Shown: positions 1 to 12,458, counted from the first letter of the stretch. The stretch is 64,000 nt of DNA from Bacilli bacterium (GCA_017435255.1 JAFSFI010000002.1:1-64000), one strand, 5' to 3'. The notes: generated by a model from the letters alone, not told the origin. Translations and numbers: made by a program.

Positions 1-1
1 A

Positions 2-250
2 GTACCAGATGAATATTTTGGTAACGTTATGGGAGACTTAACTAGTAGACGTGGTCGTCCATTAGGTCAAGAAAATAGAGGAAATGCTATTCAATTATCT
101 GCAATGGTACCATTAGCAGAAATGTTCGGATATGCTACTTCATTAAGAAGTAACAGCCAAGGACGTGGTAACTTCGTTATGACATTCGATCATTATGAAG
201 AAGTTCCAAAAAATATCGCTGAAGAAATTATTAAGAAAAGCGGTAATTAG
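2..250 (+). CDS. fusA: Elongation factor G, C-terminal fragment (cut by window edge)
   Basis: The reading frame is open from base 2 and encodes the last 82 residues of EF-G, the GTPase that translocates tRNA and mRNA on the ribosome. The conserved domain V signature is plain: [13 protein letters not shown], then [24 protein letters not shown] and FDHYEEVP. The true start lies left of the window, so the first ATG in view (base 29) is internal. It ends in TAG. tuf follows 131 bases later, the usual str-operon order. Identity is certain; only the tail is visible. Confidence 0.95.
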   Translation, partial: VPDEYFGNVMGDLTSRRGRPLGQENRGNAIQLSAMVPLAEMFGYATSLRSNSQGRGNFVMTFDHYEEVPKNIAEEIIKKSGN

Positions 251-264
251 TATTTAAGGAAGTC

Positions 265-306
265 GAGGAATTAATATTCCTCTTCATCCACAAGGTTTTC
301 CTTGTG
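265..306 (+). other. Two tandem hairpins between fusA and tuf
   Basis: Two perfect 7-bp stem-loops stand back to back: GAGGAAT (265-271) with ATTCCTC (276-282), and CACAAGG (289-295) with CCTTGTG (300-306) around a TTTT loop. Neither is followed by a T run, so they are not classical intrinsic terminators. They may be processing or attenuation structures between the fusA message and tuf. Function is inferred only. Confidence 0.45.
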
Positions 307-321
307 ATATATAAAAAATAG

Positions 322-350
322 TTGATAATTTATCAATTATTAGATAAAAT
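322..350 (+). promoter_or_regulatory. Promoter of tuf
   Basis: TTGATA (322-327), 17-base spacer, TAAAAT (345-350), a near-consensus sigma-A promoter 31 bases upstream of the tuf ATG. It would let tuf be transcribed independently of fusA. Confidence 0.7.
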
Positions 351-381
351 AAAGTAGTAATTAAAAAAGGAGGAAATAAAA

Positions 382-1566
382 ATGGCAAAAGAAAAATTTG
401 ACAGAAGCAAACCGCATGTTAATATTGGTACTATCGGACACGTTGACCATGGTAAAACAACATTAACAGCTGCTATTACAAAAAGACAAGCAGAAAAATT
501 TGGTGGAGATTTTATTGATTACGCTAATATCGACAAAGCTCCAGAAGAAAGAGAACGTGGTATTACAATTAATACTGCACACGTTGAGTATCAAACTGAA
601 ACTCGTCACTATGCACACGTTGACTGTCCAGGACATGCTGACTACGTAAAAAACATGATTACTGGTGCAGCTCAAATGGATGGAGCAATCTTAGTTATTG
701 CTGCAAGTGATGGACCAATGGCACAAACTCGTGAACATATCTTATTATCACGTCAAGTTGGTGTACCAAAAATGGTTGTATTCATGAACAAATGTGATCA
801 AGTTGATGACGAAGAATTATTAGATTTAGTAGAAATGGAAATCCGTTCATTATTAGATGAATATGGTTTTGATGGAGATAACACTCCAATCATTCGTGGT
901 TCTGCATTAAAATCTCTTGAAGGAGATGCTGAATATGCAGCTAAAATCGACGAATTAATGGATGCTGTTGATGCATGGATTCCAACTCCAGAACGTGATA
1001 ACGAAAAACCATTCTTAATGAGTATTGAAGACGTATTCACAATCACTGGTCGTGGAACAGTTGTTACAGGACGTGTTGAACGTGGACAATTAAAACTTAA
1101 CGACGAAGTTGAAATCGTTGGTATTAAAGATACTAAGAAAACAGTTGTTACTGGTATCGAAATGTTTAGAAAACAACTTGATTATGCTGAAGCAGGAGAC
1201 AATGCTGGTGTATTATTACGTGGTATTTCTCGTGAAGAAGTTGAACGTGGTCAAGTATTAGCTAAACCAGGAAGCGTTACTCCTCATACTAAATTTAAAG
1301 CAGAAGTATACGTTTTATCTAAAGAAGAAGGTGGAAGACATACTCCATTCTTTGCTAACTACCGTCCTCAATTCTATTTCAGAACTACAGACGTTACAGG
1401 TGTTATCGAATTACCAGCAGGTGTTGACATGGTTATGCCAGGAGACAACATTAGTATTACTGTTGAATTAATTCACCCAATCGCTCTTGAAAACGGAACT
1501 AAGTTCTCAATCCGTGAAGGTGGACGTACAGTTGGTGCTGGTTCAGTAACTGAAATCGTTAAATAA
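382..1566 (+). CDS. tuf: Elongation factor Tu
   Basis: 394 residues, the family's normal length. EF-Tu is the GTPase that delivers aminoacyl-tRNA to the ribosomal A site. Visible motifs are the P-loop GHVDHGKTT (19-27), the switch region RGITI, DCPGH (G3), NKCD (G4), and the beta-barrel domains II and III with [13 protein letters not shown] and the C-terminal [10 protein letters not shown]. The start has a strong AAGGAGG site 7 bases upstream. It lies behind fusA with its own promoter and ends at an intrinsic terminator. Codon choice (CGT for Arg, GGT/GGA for Gly) is more biased than in neighbours, as expected for a highly expressed gene. Confidence 0.98.
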   Translation: MAKEKFDRSKPHVNIGTIGHVDHGKTTLTAAITKRQAEKFGGDFIDYANIDKAPEERERGITINTAHVEYQTETRHYAHVDCPGHADYVKNMITGAAQMDGAILVIAASDGPMAQTREHILLSRQVGVPKMVVFMNKCDQVDDEELLDLVEMEIRSLLDEYGFDGDNTPIIRGSALKSLEGDAEYAAKIDELMDAVDAWIPTPERDNEKPFLMSIEDVFTITGRGTVVTGRVERGQLKLNDEVEIVGIKDTKKTVVTGIEMFRKQLDYAEAGDNAGVLLRGISREEVERGQVLAKPGSVTPHTKFKAEVYVLSKEEGGRHTPFFANYRPQFYFRTTDVTGVIELPAGVDMVMPGDNISITVELIHPIALENGTKFSIREGGRTVGAGSVTEIVK

Positions 1567-1581
1567 TTAAAAAAATATGTT

Positions 1582-1608
1582 AAGAAGATCTAATGATCTT
1601 CTTTTTTT
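1582..1608 (+). terminator. tuf terminator
   Basis: AAGAAGATC, loop TAAT, GATCTTCTT followed by a T run; a 9-bp perfect stem 15 bases after the tuf stop. Confidence 0.9.
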
Positions 1609-1671
1609 GTTTTATAAGAGCATTTTTATGTTGTTAATTGTAATAGTATGTAAAATTTTCAAATGATGTTA

Positions 1672-1700
1672 TTGATACTTTTGTTAGTAAATGATATATT
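1672..1700 (+). promoter_or_regulatory. Promoter of the P-type ATPase gene
   Basis: TTGATA (1672-1677), 17-base spacer, TATATT (1695-1700) with a TG one base upstream of the -10 box (extended -10). The rest of 1609-1754 shows nothing else recognisable. Confidence 0.6.
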
Positions 1701-1754
1701 TTTAATATAGTAGTAAAAATAGATGAAAACAAACTGATATATATAGGAGAATTT

Positions 1755-4427
1755 ATGATGGAAAAATGGTATAACTTAAAAATTGAAGATGTTTTTTCAA
1801 AAGTTAATTCTAATGAAGTTGGATTAAGTAATAAGGAGTCAAAGAAAAGATTAGAAAAGCATGGTAAAAACGAATTGCCAAAAAAGAAAAAAGACAGTGT
1901 TTTTAAAATATTTTTTAGACAAATGTTAGATCCTATAGTTATACTTCTAATTGTTACAGTTGTTTTTTCACTGATAATTAATGAAGTGATTGATGCTATT
2001 GCAATTTTATTTATTGTCTTAGTTGATTTGATAATTGGGACTTATCAAGAATGGAAGGCAGAAAAAACTGCGGAGAGTTTATCTAACTTAATAAAAGTAA
2101 AATGCAAAGTATTACGCGATCAAAAAGAAATCGAAATAGATTCTAGTGAATTAGTGGTTGGCGATATTGTTTTATTAGAATCAGGTAATAAGATTAGTGC
2201 TGATTTAAGAATTATAGAATGTCACAATTTACAAATAGATGAATCTATTCTAACAGGGGAAAGCGTTAATATTGTTAAAACTAATAAGATTATGCCTGAA
2301 AACAGCTCTTTAGGTGATAGAAAAAATATGGCATATGCTGGTACTGCAGTCGTTACTGGCCGTGCTAAAGCTATTGTTGTTGAAACTGGAATAAATACTG
2401 AAATAGGAAAAATTGCTAATAAAGTTTCTAATACAAAGGAAACTAAATCACCACTTACTATTAGAATGGAAAAATTCTCAAAACAAATTAGTATGTTAGT
2501 TGTAGTAGTTGCCATTATTATTGCAGTAGTCTTAATTTATAAGGATGTTCCAGGAAGCGAGATATTTTTGTCAGTTATAGCGTTATCGGTATCTGCTATG
2601 CCAGAAGGATTACCGCTAGCCCTTACTATGGCCCTTACTATTGCATCTAACAGGATGGCTAAGAAAAATGTTGTAGTTAAAAAGCTAAATTCAGTAGAAA
2701 GTCTTGGTAGTTGTACTGTTATAGCAAGTGATAAAACAGGAACTTTAACAGTTAATGAACAAACTGCTAAAAAGATTTTACTTCCTGATAATAGTGAATA
2801 TGATGTTGAAGGTACTGGCTATACTGATAAAGGTAGTATTATACCGTTAAATAATTCTAATATTGAAAGAGCTAAATATATAAGCTTTTTAGGCGCTATT
2901 AACAACGAAGCATTTTTTGAGAAAAAAGGAAAAATTTATAATATGTATGGAGATTCTATAGATATAGCATTTTTAGCGTTAGGTATGAAAGCTGATGTTG
3001 ATAAAAGTTCTGTTGAAGTTGTTGGTACTATTCCTTATGAATCTGAAAATAAATATTCCGCAGTATTTTATAAAAAAGATAATGATTATTATTGTACTGT
3101 TAAAGGTTCTTTAGAAAAAGTTATGGAATTTTGTAAAAAGATGAATATTAATGGTAAGAATGTTAAAATTGATGAGGAATTACTTAAAAATCAAAACGAA
3201 GGTTTAGCAAAAGATGGTTATCGAGTTATTGCGTTAGCAAATGCCAAAATTAAAGGATTCGAACAAAAAGAATATTATGATGACAAAGATATTAATAATT
3301 TGATTTTTGAAGGAATGGTAGCGTTTATTGACCCGATTAGGGAAGAAGCAAAAACTTCTATTGATGATTGTCATACAGCAGGCATTAAAGTTGTTATGAT
3401 TACTGGAGATCATCCATTAACAGCGTTTAAAATTGCTAAAGATTTAAATTTAGTGGAATCATATGACGAGATTACTACAGGAGTTGAAGTTGAAGAATAC
3501 CTTCATAAAGGTCAAAAAGAATTTGATGAGTTTGTTGCAACAAAAAAAGTGTTTACTAGAGTAACACCGATTGATAAGTTAGAAATTGTAGAAGCATATA
3601 AAAGAATGGGTGAATTTGTAGCAGTTACTGGTGATGGTGTTAATGATGCTCCAGCGATTAGAAGTGCTAACATAGGTATTGCTATGGGAAGTGGTACTGA
3701 TACAGCTAAGGAAACTGCTTCTATGATAATAATTGATGATAACTTTAAATCGATTGTAGCGGGCATTAAGGAAGGCAGAGGAGCTTATAGTAATATTAGA
3801 AAAGTTAGTTATTTGCTTTTATCTTGTGGTTTTGCAGAAGTGCTTTTCTTCTTATTATCAATTATGTTTGATTTACCTATGCCACTTGTTGCAATACAGT
3901 TATTATGGTTAAATATTGTTACAGATGGCTTACAAGATTTAGCCTTATCATTTGAAAAACCAGATAAAGATATCATGAAGGAAAAACCAAGAGATACAAA
4001 AGAATCTATATTTAATAAGAAATTATTGCAAGAAGTATTATTGTCTGGAATTACTATGGGATTAGTGGTATTTTGTGTTTGGATTTATTTAATAAAAGGG
4101 TTAGGTTATCATGAAAGTGTCGCTAGGGGTTATATAGTAATGCTTATGGTATTTATGCAAAATATGCATGTGCTTAACTGTAGAAGCGAAGATAAACCAT
4201 TTTACAAAGTATCGTTTAGAACGAATCCATTTGTTATTTTCAGTATAGTAAGTGCTATAGTATTACAAATTATATTTGCAGAGGTAGATGTGTTAAGTCA
4301 ATTTTTGCAAACATCTTCTATACCCGTTATACATTTAGTTTATTTGTTTATAACATCTTCTATTATTTTAGTGGTAGTGGAAATATATAAGCATTTGAGA
4401 TTTGGGCAAGAAAAAACTCATGAATAG
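1755..4427 (+). CDS. Cation-transporting P-type ATPase, probably Ca2+ (type II)
   Basis: 890 residues, full length for a type II P-ATPase, which exports cations using ATP. Seen in order: N-terminal cation-ATPase domain, actuator TGES (167-170), M4 motif PEGLP, phosphorylated Asp326 in DKTGTLT, KGSLEKV in the nucleotide domain, TGDHPLTA, the hinge TGDGVNDAP, and a six-helix C-terminal block with NIVTDGL in M6. The M6 Asn/Thr/Asp set and the M5 AEV glutamate match Ca2+ pumps, whereas the M5 Asn of two-site SERCA pumps is replaced by Gly. One-site Ca2+ transport, as in the Listeria pump LMCA1, is therefore my inference. It is a single-gene unit with its own promoter and terminator. Either of two adjacent ATGs could start it. 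Confidence 0.9.
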   Translation: MMEKWYNLKIEDVFSKVNSNEVGLSNKESKKRLEKHGKNELPKKKKDSVFKIFFRQMLDPIVILLIVTVVFSLIINEVIDAIAILFIVLVDLIIGTYQEWKAEKTAESLSNLIKVKCKVLRDQKEIEIDSSELVVGDIVLLESGNKISADLRIIECHNLQIDESILTGESVNIVKTNKIMPENSSLGDRKNMAYAGTAVVTGRAKAIVVETGINTEIGKIANKVSNTKETKSPLTIRMEKFSKQISMLVVVVAIIIAVVLIYKDVPGSEIFLSVIALSVSAMPEGLPLALTMALTIASNRMAKKNVVVKKLNSVESLGSCTVIASDKTGTLTVNEQTAKKILLPDNSEYDVEGTGYTDKGSIIPLNNSNIERAKYISFLGAINNEAFFEKKGKIYNMYGDSIDIAFLALGMKADVDKSSVEVVGTIPYESENKYSAVFYKKDNDYYCTVKGSLEKVMEFCKKMNINGKNVKIDEELLKNQNEGLAKDGYRVIALANAKIKGFEQKEYYDDKDINNLIFEGMVAFIDPIREEAKTSIDDCHTAGIKVVMITGDHPLTAFKIAKDLNLVESYDEITTGVEVEEYLHKGQKEFDEFVATKKVFTRVTPIDKLEIVEAYKRMGEFVAVTGDGVNDAPAIRSANIGIAMGSGTDTAKETASMIIIDDNFKSIVAGIKEGRGAYSNIRKVSYLLLSCGFAEVLFFLLSIMFDLPMPLVAIQLLWLNIVTDGLQDLALSFEKPDKDIMKEKPRDTKESIFNKKLLQEVLLSGITMGLVVFCVWIYLIKGLGYHESVARGYIVMLMVFMQNMHVLNCRSEDKPFYKVSFRTNPFVIFSIVSAIVLQIIFAEVDVLSQFLQTSSIPVIHLVYLFITSSIILVVVEIYKHLRFGQEKTHE

Positions 4428-4442
4428 AAACATGAGTTTTTT
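4413..4442. terminator. Bidirectional terminator between ATPase gene and femAB gene
   Basis: AAAACTCATG (4413-4422) pairs with CATGAGTTTT (4431-4440). The hairpin contains the ATPase stop codon and abuts the end of the convergent gene, with T runs on both strands. Confidence 0.85.
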
Positions 4443-5697
4443 ATTTGTTTATATTTTTTAATGAATCTTCAGTTACTAGGCTTTTATATAATACATAAAT
4501 TGGATTATTAACAATTAAATTGAACTCACCAATGTATTCACGTGCAATGCAATTAAATCCAAATTTAGAGTTGTTTAATCCTTTAAACTTGTTAGATTCA
4601 TTTTCGTATTCGCTTGAAATACCATTTAAATTAAACTTTTTATAATTTTTACAATATTCTTTAATAATTTCCCATTTTAATAAATATAATGGAGAAAATT
4701 TACCATATTCCTTGTTATATCCATCAATTAACAATTTAATGGTGTCTTCTTCTTTTATAATAATTGCACCGGCGATGACTATTCCTTCAGGGTGATTTCT
4801 TAATAAGGTAATTGAATTTACTAGGTATTCTTTATATATAACAAGTATTTTATCTGATTCCATCTTTTTGCTTAAGATGTCTTTCATATTTTTACCTTTA
4901 TAACCATCTCTACTAATAATGTTGTTTAAATATTCGTTATATTCTAACTCTTTTTCATAAAGTAGTCTACTGCTCTCAACATATTTTTCGGTGTCTATTT
5001 GAGCTATATAAATTTCAAAACTATCTTCAAAATGTTTTTGAAAATCTTGATAATATTTTAAAGAGTAATTTCCTTTTCTTGCTATAAAAGGATAAACTTT
5101 ATCTAAAGCACTATTGTCTTTATACACTTTTAAACCTAATTTAGATGATTTTCTGATTTTGTTTCTTGTTTGTTTTGACAAATTTTTAAACAATTCACTA
5201 TCGTCAGAGTTTAATTTTAGTTCTGCTATTGTTCTGGGTTTTACAGATTCAAAATTATTACTATATCCACAATGAGTAAATCCTGCTTCCTTTAGAGTAT
5301 TTATTATAATTTGTTTATCTGAATTTGATTTAAGCGTTTTTCCGTTTTTATCTTTTTTATAAATGGTTATTAATGGGTCTATTTTTAATAAGATAAATTT
5401 TTCTTTAAATAAATAATTTTTAAGTTCTTTACATATTTCTATAACTTGATTATGGTTCATATAATCAATTAATAGACCTCTAGGTGCGTATCCATATTTA
5501 AAGCCGAAGAACGACGGTTTCTGTAGTATTAGAGATGCTCCTATTAGTTCAGAATTTTCATAAAAACCTAGATACATTGCTTTTAAATTGTGATCATTCA
5601 TCAAGTTCCCATAAGAAGAAGATTGATAGTAACTAGCATATTTGTGTTTTGATGCGTAGTTATTGAATTCTTGTTTACTAATTGATGTTATTTTCAT
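4441..5697 (-). CDS. FemAB-family peptidoglycan bridge aminoacyltransferase (copy 1)
   Basis: 418 residues. FemX/FemA/MurM-type enzymes take amino acids from aminoacyl-tRNA and attach them to the lysine side chain of lipid II on the cytoplasmic face. Family signs: N-terminal GNAT-like half with YQSSSYGNLM, YGYAPRGLLIDY and KIDP; the RNKIRKSSKLGL motif that opens the second half; a helical arm (about 235-285) resembling the tRNA-binding coiled coil; and a C-terminal half with NLNGIS, FKGLNNSKFGF and GEFNL. A second family member lies at 15902-17209, so the bridge may be built in two steps. The start has GGAGGAG upstream. Amino-acid specificity cannot be read from sequence. Confidence 0.88.
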   Translation of the reverse strand: MKITSISKQEFNNYASKHKYASYYQSSSYGNLMNDHNLKAMYLGFYENSELIGASLILQKPSFFGFKYGYAPRGLLIDYMNHNQVIEICKELKNYLFKEKFILLKIDPLITIYKKDKNGKTLKSNSDKQIIINTLKEAGFTHCGYSNNFESVKPRTIAELKLNSDDSELFKNLSKQTRNKIRKSSKLGLKVYKDNSALDKVYPFIARKGNYSLKYYQDFQKHFEDSFEIYIAQIDTEKYVESSRLLYEKELEYNEYLNNIISRDGYKGKNMKDILSKKMESDKILVIYKEYLVNSITLLRNHPEGIVIAGAIIIKEEDTIKLLIDGYNKEYGKFSPLYLLKWEIIKEYCKNYKKFNLNGISSEYENESNKFKGLNNSKFGFNCIAREYIGEFNLIVNNPIYVLYKSLVTEDSLKNINK

Positions 5698-5722
5698 ATT
5701 ACTCCTCCTTATTTACAGCAAG

Positions 5723-5787
5723 ATTATATCATATTAATAATTAAAATTAAACATTATACTAGAAAAAAAATATAATAATAGTATAAT
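5723..5787. promoter_or_regulatory. Divergent promoter region, femAB and murD
   Basis: A TATAAT box on the minus strand (5723-5728) faces the FemAB gene and a TATAAT box on the plus strand (5782-5787) faces murD. The -35 boxes are not convincing. Confidence 0.5.
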
Positions 5788-5826
5788 GATATTAGTGTTT
5801 ATGTATATAAAAATAGGAGTGATATT

Positions 5827-8401
<2,575 letters not shown>

Positions 8402-8469
8402 AATAACTATTTTATTGCAAAATATACCAGCATATGTTAAAATATCTTTTAGAAAACGGAGGGATTGGT

Positions 8470-8685
8470 ATGAAAATATTTTTATTGATCATATCATTAC
8501 TATTAATTGCTATCGTATTATTACAAAGTAATAAAGCAGAAGGAGCATCACAAATTATTTCTGGGGGTAACTCTGATTTGTTTAGTCAAAGAAAAGAACG
8601 TGGTGTAGAATTATTAATTAGTAGAGTAACATTATCGCTTGGATTAATATTCTTTTTAGTAAGTTTAGTAATGGAATTTATATAA
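8470..8685 (+). CDS. secG: Preprotein translocase subunit SecG
   Basis: 71 residues from the ATG at 8470, chosen because GGAGGG sits 6 bases upstream; an in-frame ATG at 8434 has no ribosome site. SecG is the small auxiliary membrane subunit of the SecYEG channel. It has the usual two transmembrane helices (IFLLIISLLLIAIVLLQ and the C-terminal LSLGLIFFLVSLVMEFI) joined by a loop with the family's LLQ and SGG....LF patterns. It lies behind eno and ahead of rnr, the common Bacillota order eno-secG-rnr-smpB. Confidence 0.9.
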   Translation: MKIFLLIISLLLIAIVLLQSNKAEGASQIISGGNSDLFSQRKERGVELLISRVTLSLGLIFFLVSLVMEFI

Positions 8686-8688
8686 GAT

Positions 8689-8712
8689 AAGACTAGGAAT
8701 AGTCTTTTTTTT
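8689..8712 (+). terminator. secG terminator
   Basis: AAGACTA, loop GGAA, TAGTCTT and a T run, directly after the secG stop. A TATAAT box at 8717-8722, just beyond the T run, probably serves rnr. Confidence 0.85.
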
Positions 8713-8738
8713 ATTGTATAATCATAGTAGGTGATAAT

Positions 8739-10841
8739 ATGAAAGATAGAGTATTAGATATTTTAAAAAATTATGATAGGGCGCTTTCTTTCGAAGAGAT
8801 TGACTCTGCATTAAATATTAAAACGGTTGAAGAAACAGAGGAATTAATTGGTGCATTAAAGGATTTAGAGGAATCTGTAGAAATATATCATTCCAATAAA
8901 GATAAGTATATGTTGTTTGAAAATAGTAATTTAAGAAAAGGTATTATGAGAACCAATAAAAAAGGTTTTGGTTTTGTTGATATATCTAATCAAGAAGAAG
9001 ATATTTTTGTTGGTATGGATAATATGAATGGCTCAATTAATGGTGATACTGTTTTGGTTGAAATTATTAGTTCTCAACCAGATGGTAGAACGGAAGGAAG
9101 AATTGTTCGTATTGTTAAAAGAGAACTTTCCACAGTTGTTGGGGAAATTTATTTTAAAAAAGAACGAGGATATATTATCCCTGATGATAATAAATTAAAG
9201 ATGAATATAGAGATCCCTAAAGGTAAGAACTTAGGGTCTGTAGATGGTCATAAAGTGGTTGTTAAAATTACTAATCAAGTTGCTAACAATAAATTTAAAG
9301 GGGAAGTAATTAGGATATTAGGGCATAAAAATGACATTGGAGTAGACATCTTATCTATTGTTTGTAATTACAATATTAAAGATACTTTTGATGAAGAAAC
9401 GTTGAAAGAGCTAGATAATATTCCTGAAGAAGTTAGTGAAGAAGATAAAAAGGGAAGAAGAGATTTAACTAATGAAATAATCTTTACAATAGATGGTGAT
9501 GATACTAAGGATATAGATGATGCAATATCTATTGAGAAATTAGAAAATGGTAACTACAAGTTAGGTGTTCATATTGCGGATGTTAGTTATTATGTTAAAG
9601 AAGGAAGTGCCATTGATAAAGAAGCAATGGAACGTGGCACTTCAGTATATCTCGTTGATAGAGTAATACCAATGTTGCCACACAAATTATCTAATGGCAT
9701 TTGTTCACTAAATCCGGAAGTAGAACGCCTTGCAATATCTTGTGTAATGGAAATAGATTCAAATGGTAAAACTGTTGATTATGAAATTTTTGAAAGCGTA
9801 ATTAAATCTAGAATTCAAATGACTTATAAAAAAGTTAATAAAGTTATAGAAGAAAATGAAATACCTGAAGGATACGAACCATATGCTGATAAATTAAAAT
9901 TAATGCTAGAATTATCCCAAATTATTAGAAAATCAAAAATTAATAGAGGTTATATAGATTTTGATGTAGATGAAGCTAAAATTTTAGTGGATGAAAATTG
10001 TCATCCAACTGATATAGTTCTAAGAGAGCGTGGTCTAGGGGAAAAATTAATAGAAGATTTTATGATTTGTGCTAATGAATGTGTAGCTACGCATATATAT
10101 TATATGGATTTACCGTTTGTTTATCGTATTCATGAATATCCAAAAGAAGAAAAAATAAGAACATATTTATCATTTTTACAATCTTTGGGATATACATTTA
10201 CAGGTAATATAAAAGATGTTCATCCAAAAACGATTCAAAGTTTAGTTGAGTTTCTAAAAGACAAAAAAGAATTCAAGATATTATCAAGTTTATTATTAAG
10301 AAATATGCAAAAAGCTATATATTTGCCACAAAATCTAGGACATTATGGTCTTGCAAGTAAATGTTATACGCATTTTACTTCACCGATTAGAAGATATCCT
10401 GATACTACAGTTCATAGACTTCTTAGAACATATTTATTTAATAATGATATTTCTGGTTCAACAATAGGAAAATGGCAAGAGAAATTGATATATATTGCTG
10501 ACCATTCATCTATTCAAGAAAGAGAATCTGTTGAATGCGAACGCGAAGTTGAGGATATGAAAATGGCAGAATATATGGAAGATCATATTGGCGAAGAATA
10601 TGAAGGTATTATATCTAGTGTTAATAACTTTGGTATGTTTATTCAATTAGATAATTTAATTGAAGGATTAGCTCATGTTAGTGATTTAAACGACTATTTT
10701 ATATTTGATGAGGCTACTCAAACACTAACTGGTGATCGCACTAAAGTTAGATATCGTTTAGGTGATAGAGTATTAATTAAAGTTAAAGCTGCATCTAAAG
10801 ACGAGAAAACAATTGACTTTGAAATTATAAAACAAATATAG
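8739..10841 (+). CDS. rnr: Ribonuclease R
   Basis: 700 residues, a 3'-to-5' exoribonuclease that degrades structured RNA. In partnership with tmRNA-SmpB it also clears the mRNA of stalled ribosomes. Domains in order: N-terminal winged-helix (1-60), cold-shock OB domains (RKGIMRTNKKGFGFV), the RNB catalytic domain with the Asp cluster DGDDTKDIDDAI (about 253-264) and YTHFTSPIRRYPD, and a C-terminal S1 domain (EGIISSVNNFGMFIQL). A usual Lys/Arg-rich tail is missing. The start follows GGTGATAAT, an offset ribosome site. It shares a stretch with smpB and ssrA, its functional partners. Confidence 0.95.
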   Translation: MKDRVLDILKNYDRALSFEEIDSALNIKTVEETEELIGALKDLEESVEIYHSNKDKYMLFENSNLRKGIMRTNKKGFGFVDISNQEEDIFVGMDNMNGSINGDTVLVEIISSQPDGRTEGRIVRIVKRELSTVVGEIYFKKERGYIIPDDNKLKMNIEIPKGKNLGSVDGHKVVVKITNQVANNKFKGEVIRILGHKNDIGVDILSIVCNYNIKDTFDEETLKELDNIPEEVSEEDKKGRRDLTNEIIFTIDGDDTKDIDDAISIEKLENGNYKLGVHIADVSYYVKEGSAIDKEAMERGTSVYLVDRVIPMLPHKLSNGICSLNPEVERLAISCVMEIDSNGKTVDYEIFESVIKSRIQMTYKKVNKVIEENEIPEGYEPYADKLKLMLELSQIIRKSKINRGYIDFDVDEAKILVDENCHPTDIVLRERGLGEKLIEDFMICANECVATHIYYMDLPFVYRIHEYPKEEKIRTYLSFLQSLGYTFTGNIKDVHPKTIQSLVEFLKDKKEFKILSSLLLRNMQKAIYLPQNLGHYGLASKCYTHFTSPIRRYPDTTVHRLLRTYLFNNDISGSTIGKWQEKLIYIADHSSIQERESVECEREVEDMKMAEYMEDHIGEEYEGIISSVNNFGMFIQLDNLIEGLAHVSDLNDYFIFDEATQTLTGDRTKVRYRLGDRVLIKVKAASKDEKTIDFEIIKQI

Positions 10842-10850
10842 GGAGGAAAA

Positions 10851-11972
10851 ATGGCAAAGAAGAAAAGGCGTAAGATAAAACCTATTCTAAAATTATTATT
10901 GTGTTTAATTCTTATAACAATTGTATGTCTTCTTTGTTTATCTTTTAATGACTCTTTTGATAAAGAAAAACTAAAAAATCATGAAGAAAACAAATTGTCG
11001 TTGATTATGGCTGGAGATGTTTTGATCCATAGTAGTGTTTATGATGATGCATATGAAGATGGAAGTTATAATTTTGATAAAATGCTATCATTAATAAAGC
11101 CAATTACCAAAGATTACGATTTGGCGTTCTATAATCAAGAGTCGATTTTGGGAGGAACCAAATTAGGATTATCAAGTTATCCTGCATTTAATTCACCGCA
11201 AGAAGTAGGAGAAGCTTTTGCTAGTGCTGGATTTAATCTAGTTAGTTTAGCTAACAATCATACTTTAGATTTAGGTAAAAAAGGTGTTACCAACTCTAAT
11301 GATTATTGGAAAACTAAAAAAGGTATTTTAACTAGTGGTTCATATAATTCATTAAGCGAAAGAGATAATATACAAATAAAAGAGAAAAACGGGATAAAAT
11401 ATGCACTGCTTGCTTATACAACTACCACTAATGGAATTGCTCCCACTAACTCTTATTATGTAAATGTTTATAGTGAAAAACAGGTGGAAAAAGACATCAA
11501 AAAAATAAGGGGTAAAGTGGATCTACTTTTAGTATCTATGCATTGGGGAGAAGAATATAATAGTGGTATTACAGATGAACAAAATAAAATAGCTAATTAC
11601 TTGTCAAATTTAGAAGTAGATATTATAATAGGTCATCATCCACATGTAATAGAACCGGTTGATTATATTGGGGACACATTAGTTATATATTCTCTAGGCA
11701 ATTTTTTATCTGGTCAAGAAGGGATAGACAAGAGAATAGGACTTATGGTTTCTGTAGATATAGAGAAAGAGGGTGCTGAAATTACGATAAGTGCACCTAC
11801 TGCAACATTGACGTATACTCATTATAAAGAATCTAAAGTTAAATCGAATTTTAAGGTATATCCTTTTGATAAGTTAAATAACAGTATTCTACCGAGATAT
11901 CGTAGTTATTATGAAGAATATATGGATATAGTAACAAAAAGAAGTGGAAAAATAATAGAATCACCAATCTAA
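10851..11972 (+). CDS. CapA-family metallophosphoesterase-like protein, membrane-anchored (copy 1)
   Basis: 373 residues. The CapA/PgsA family is tied to poly-gamma-glutamate or capsule handling at the cell surface; the biochemical role is not settled. A basic N-terminus and one transmembrane helix (about 15-33) put the domain outside. Metal-site-like motifs are visible: AGDVLIH, YNQESILGG, SLANNHTLDLG, MHWGEEY, GHHPHVIEP and YSLGNFL. It starts 9 bases after rnr behind GGGAGGA and precedes smpB by 11, so all three are probably one operon. A clear paralogue sits at 24798-25979. Confidence 0.85.
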   Translation: MAKKKRRKIKPILKLLLCLILITIVCLLCLSFNDSFDKEKLKNHEENKLSLIMAGDVLIHSSVYDDAYEDGSYNFDKMLSLIKPITKDYDLAFYNQESILGGTKLGLSSYPAFNSPQEVGEAFASAGFNLVSLANNHTLDLGKKGVTNSNDYWKTKKGILTSGSYNSLSERDNIQIKEKNGIKYALLAYTTTTNGIAPTNSYYVNVYSEKQVEKDIKKIRGKVDLLLVSMHWGEEYNSGITDEQNKIANYLSNLEVDIIIGHHPHVIEPVDYIGDTLVIYSLGNFLSGQEGIDKRIGLMVSVDIEKEGAEITISAPTATLTYTHYKESKVKSNFKVYPFDKLNNSILPRYRSYYEEYMDIVTKRSGKIIESPI

Positions 11973-11983
11973 GGAGTGATAAA

Positions 11984-12424
11984 ATGGAAATACAAAATAG
12001 AAAAGCAAGACATGATTATTTTATCGAAGATGAATTTGAAAGTGGAATAGTATTATCTGGAACAGAAATTAAATCAATTCGTGAAGGTGCATGTAATTTT
12101 AATGATAGTTACATTATTGTTCGTAATGGGGAATTATATATATTGAACATGTATATTGGTATTTATAAACAAGGTAATATTTTTAATCATGAGGAAACAA
12201 GGACAAGAAAACTATTAATGCATAAACGCGAAATTTTAAAGTTAAATGATAAAATTAGGTTAGAAGGTTATACTTTAATACCATTAAAACTATATTTTAA
12301 AAATAATAAAGCAAAGATTTTAGTAGGTTTATGTAAAGGTAAGAAAAACTACGATAAAAGAGAAACAATTAAGGAAAGAGATATAAAACGAACATTAGAA
12401 AAGATTAGTAAAAATAAATACTAA
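11984..12424 (+). CDS. smpB: SsrA-binding protein SmpB
   Basis: 146 residues, normal length. SmpB binds tmRNA and brings it to stalled ribosomes for trans-translation. Family signs are NRKARHDYFIEDEFESGIVLSGTEIKS broken over residues 4-30, the NGELYILNMYI strand and the basic C-terminal tail with GKKNYDKRETIKERD that becomes helical in the mRNA channel. AGGAGTGAT precedes the start. The tmRNA gene lies 870 bases downstream, so both parts of the rescue system are together. Confidence 0.96.
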   Translation: MEIQNRKARHDYFIEDEFESGIVLSGTEIKSIREGACNFNDSYIIVRNGELYILNMYIGIYKQGNIFNHEETRTRKLLMHKREILKLNDKIRLEGYTLIPLKLYFKNNKAKILVGLCKGKKNYDKRETIKERDIKRTLEKISKNKY

Positions 12425-12431
12425 TCTTTTT
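12399..12431 (+). terminator. smpB terminator
   Basis: AAAAGATTAGTA (12399-12410) pairs over 12 bp with TACTAATCTTTT (12419-12430) and overlaps the last smpB codons. Confidence 0.85.
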
Positions 12432-12458
12432 GTGCTTTTTTTAGATAAATATATAAAC

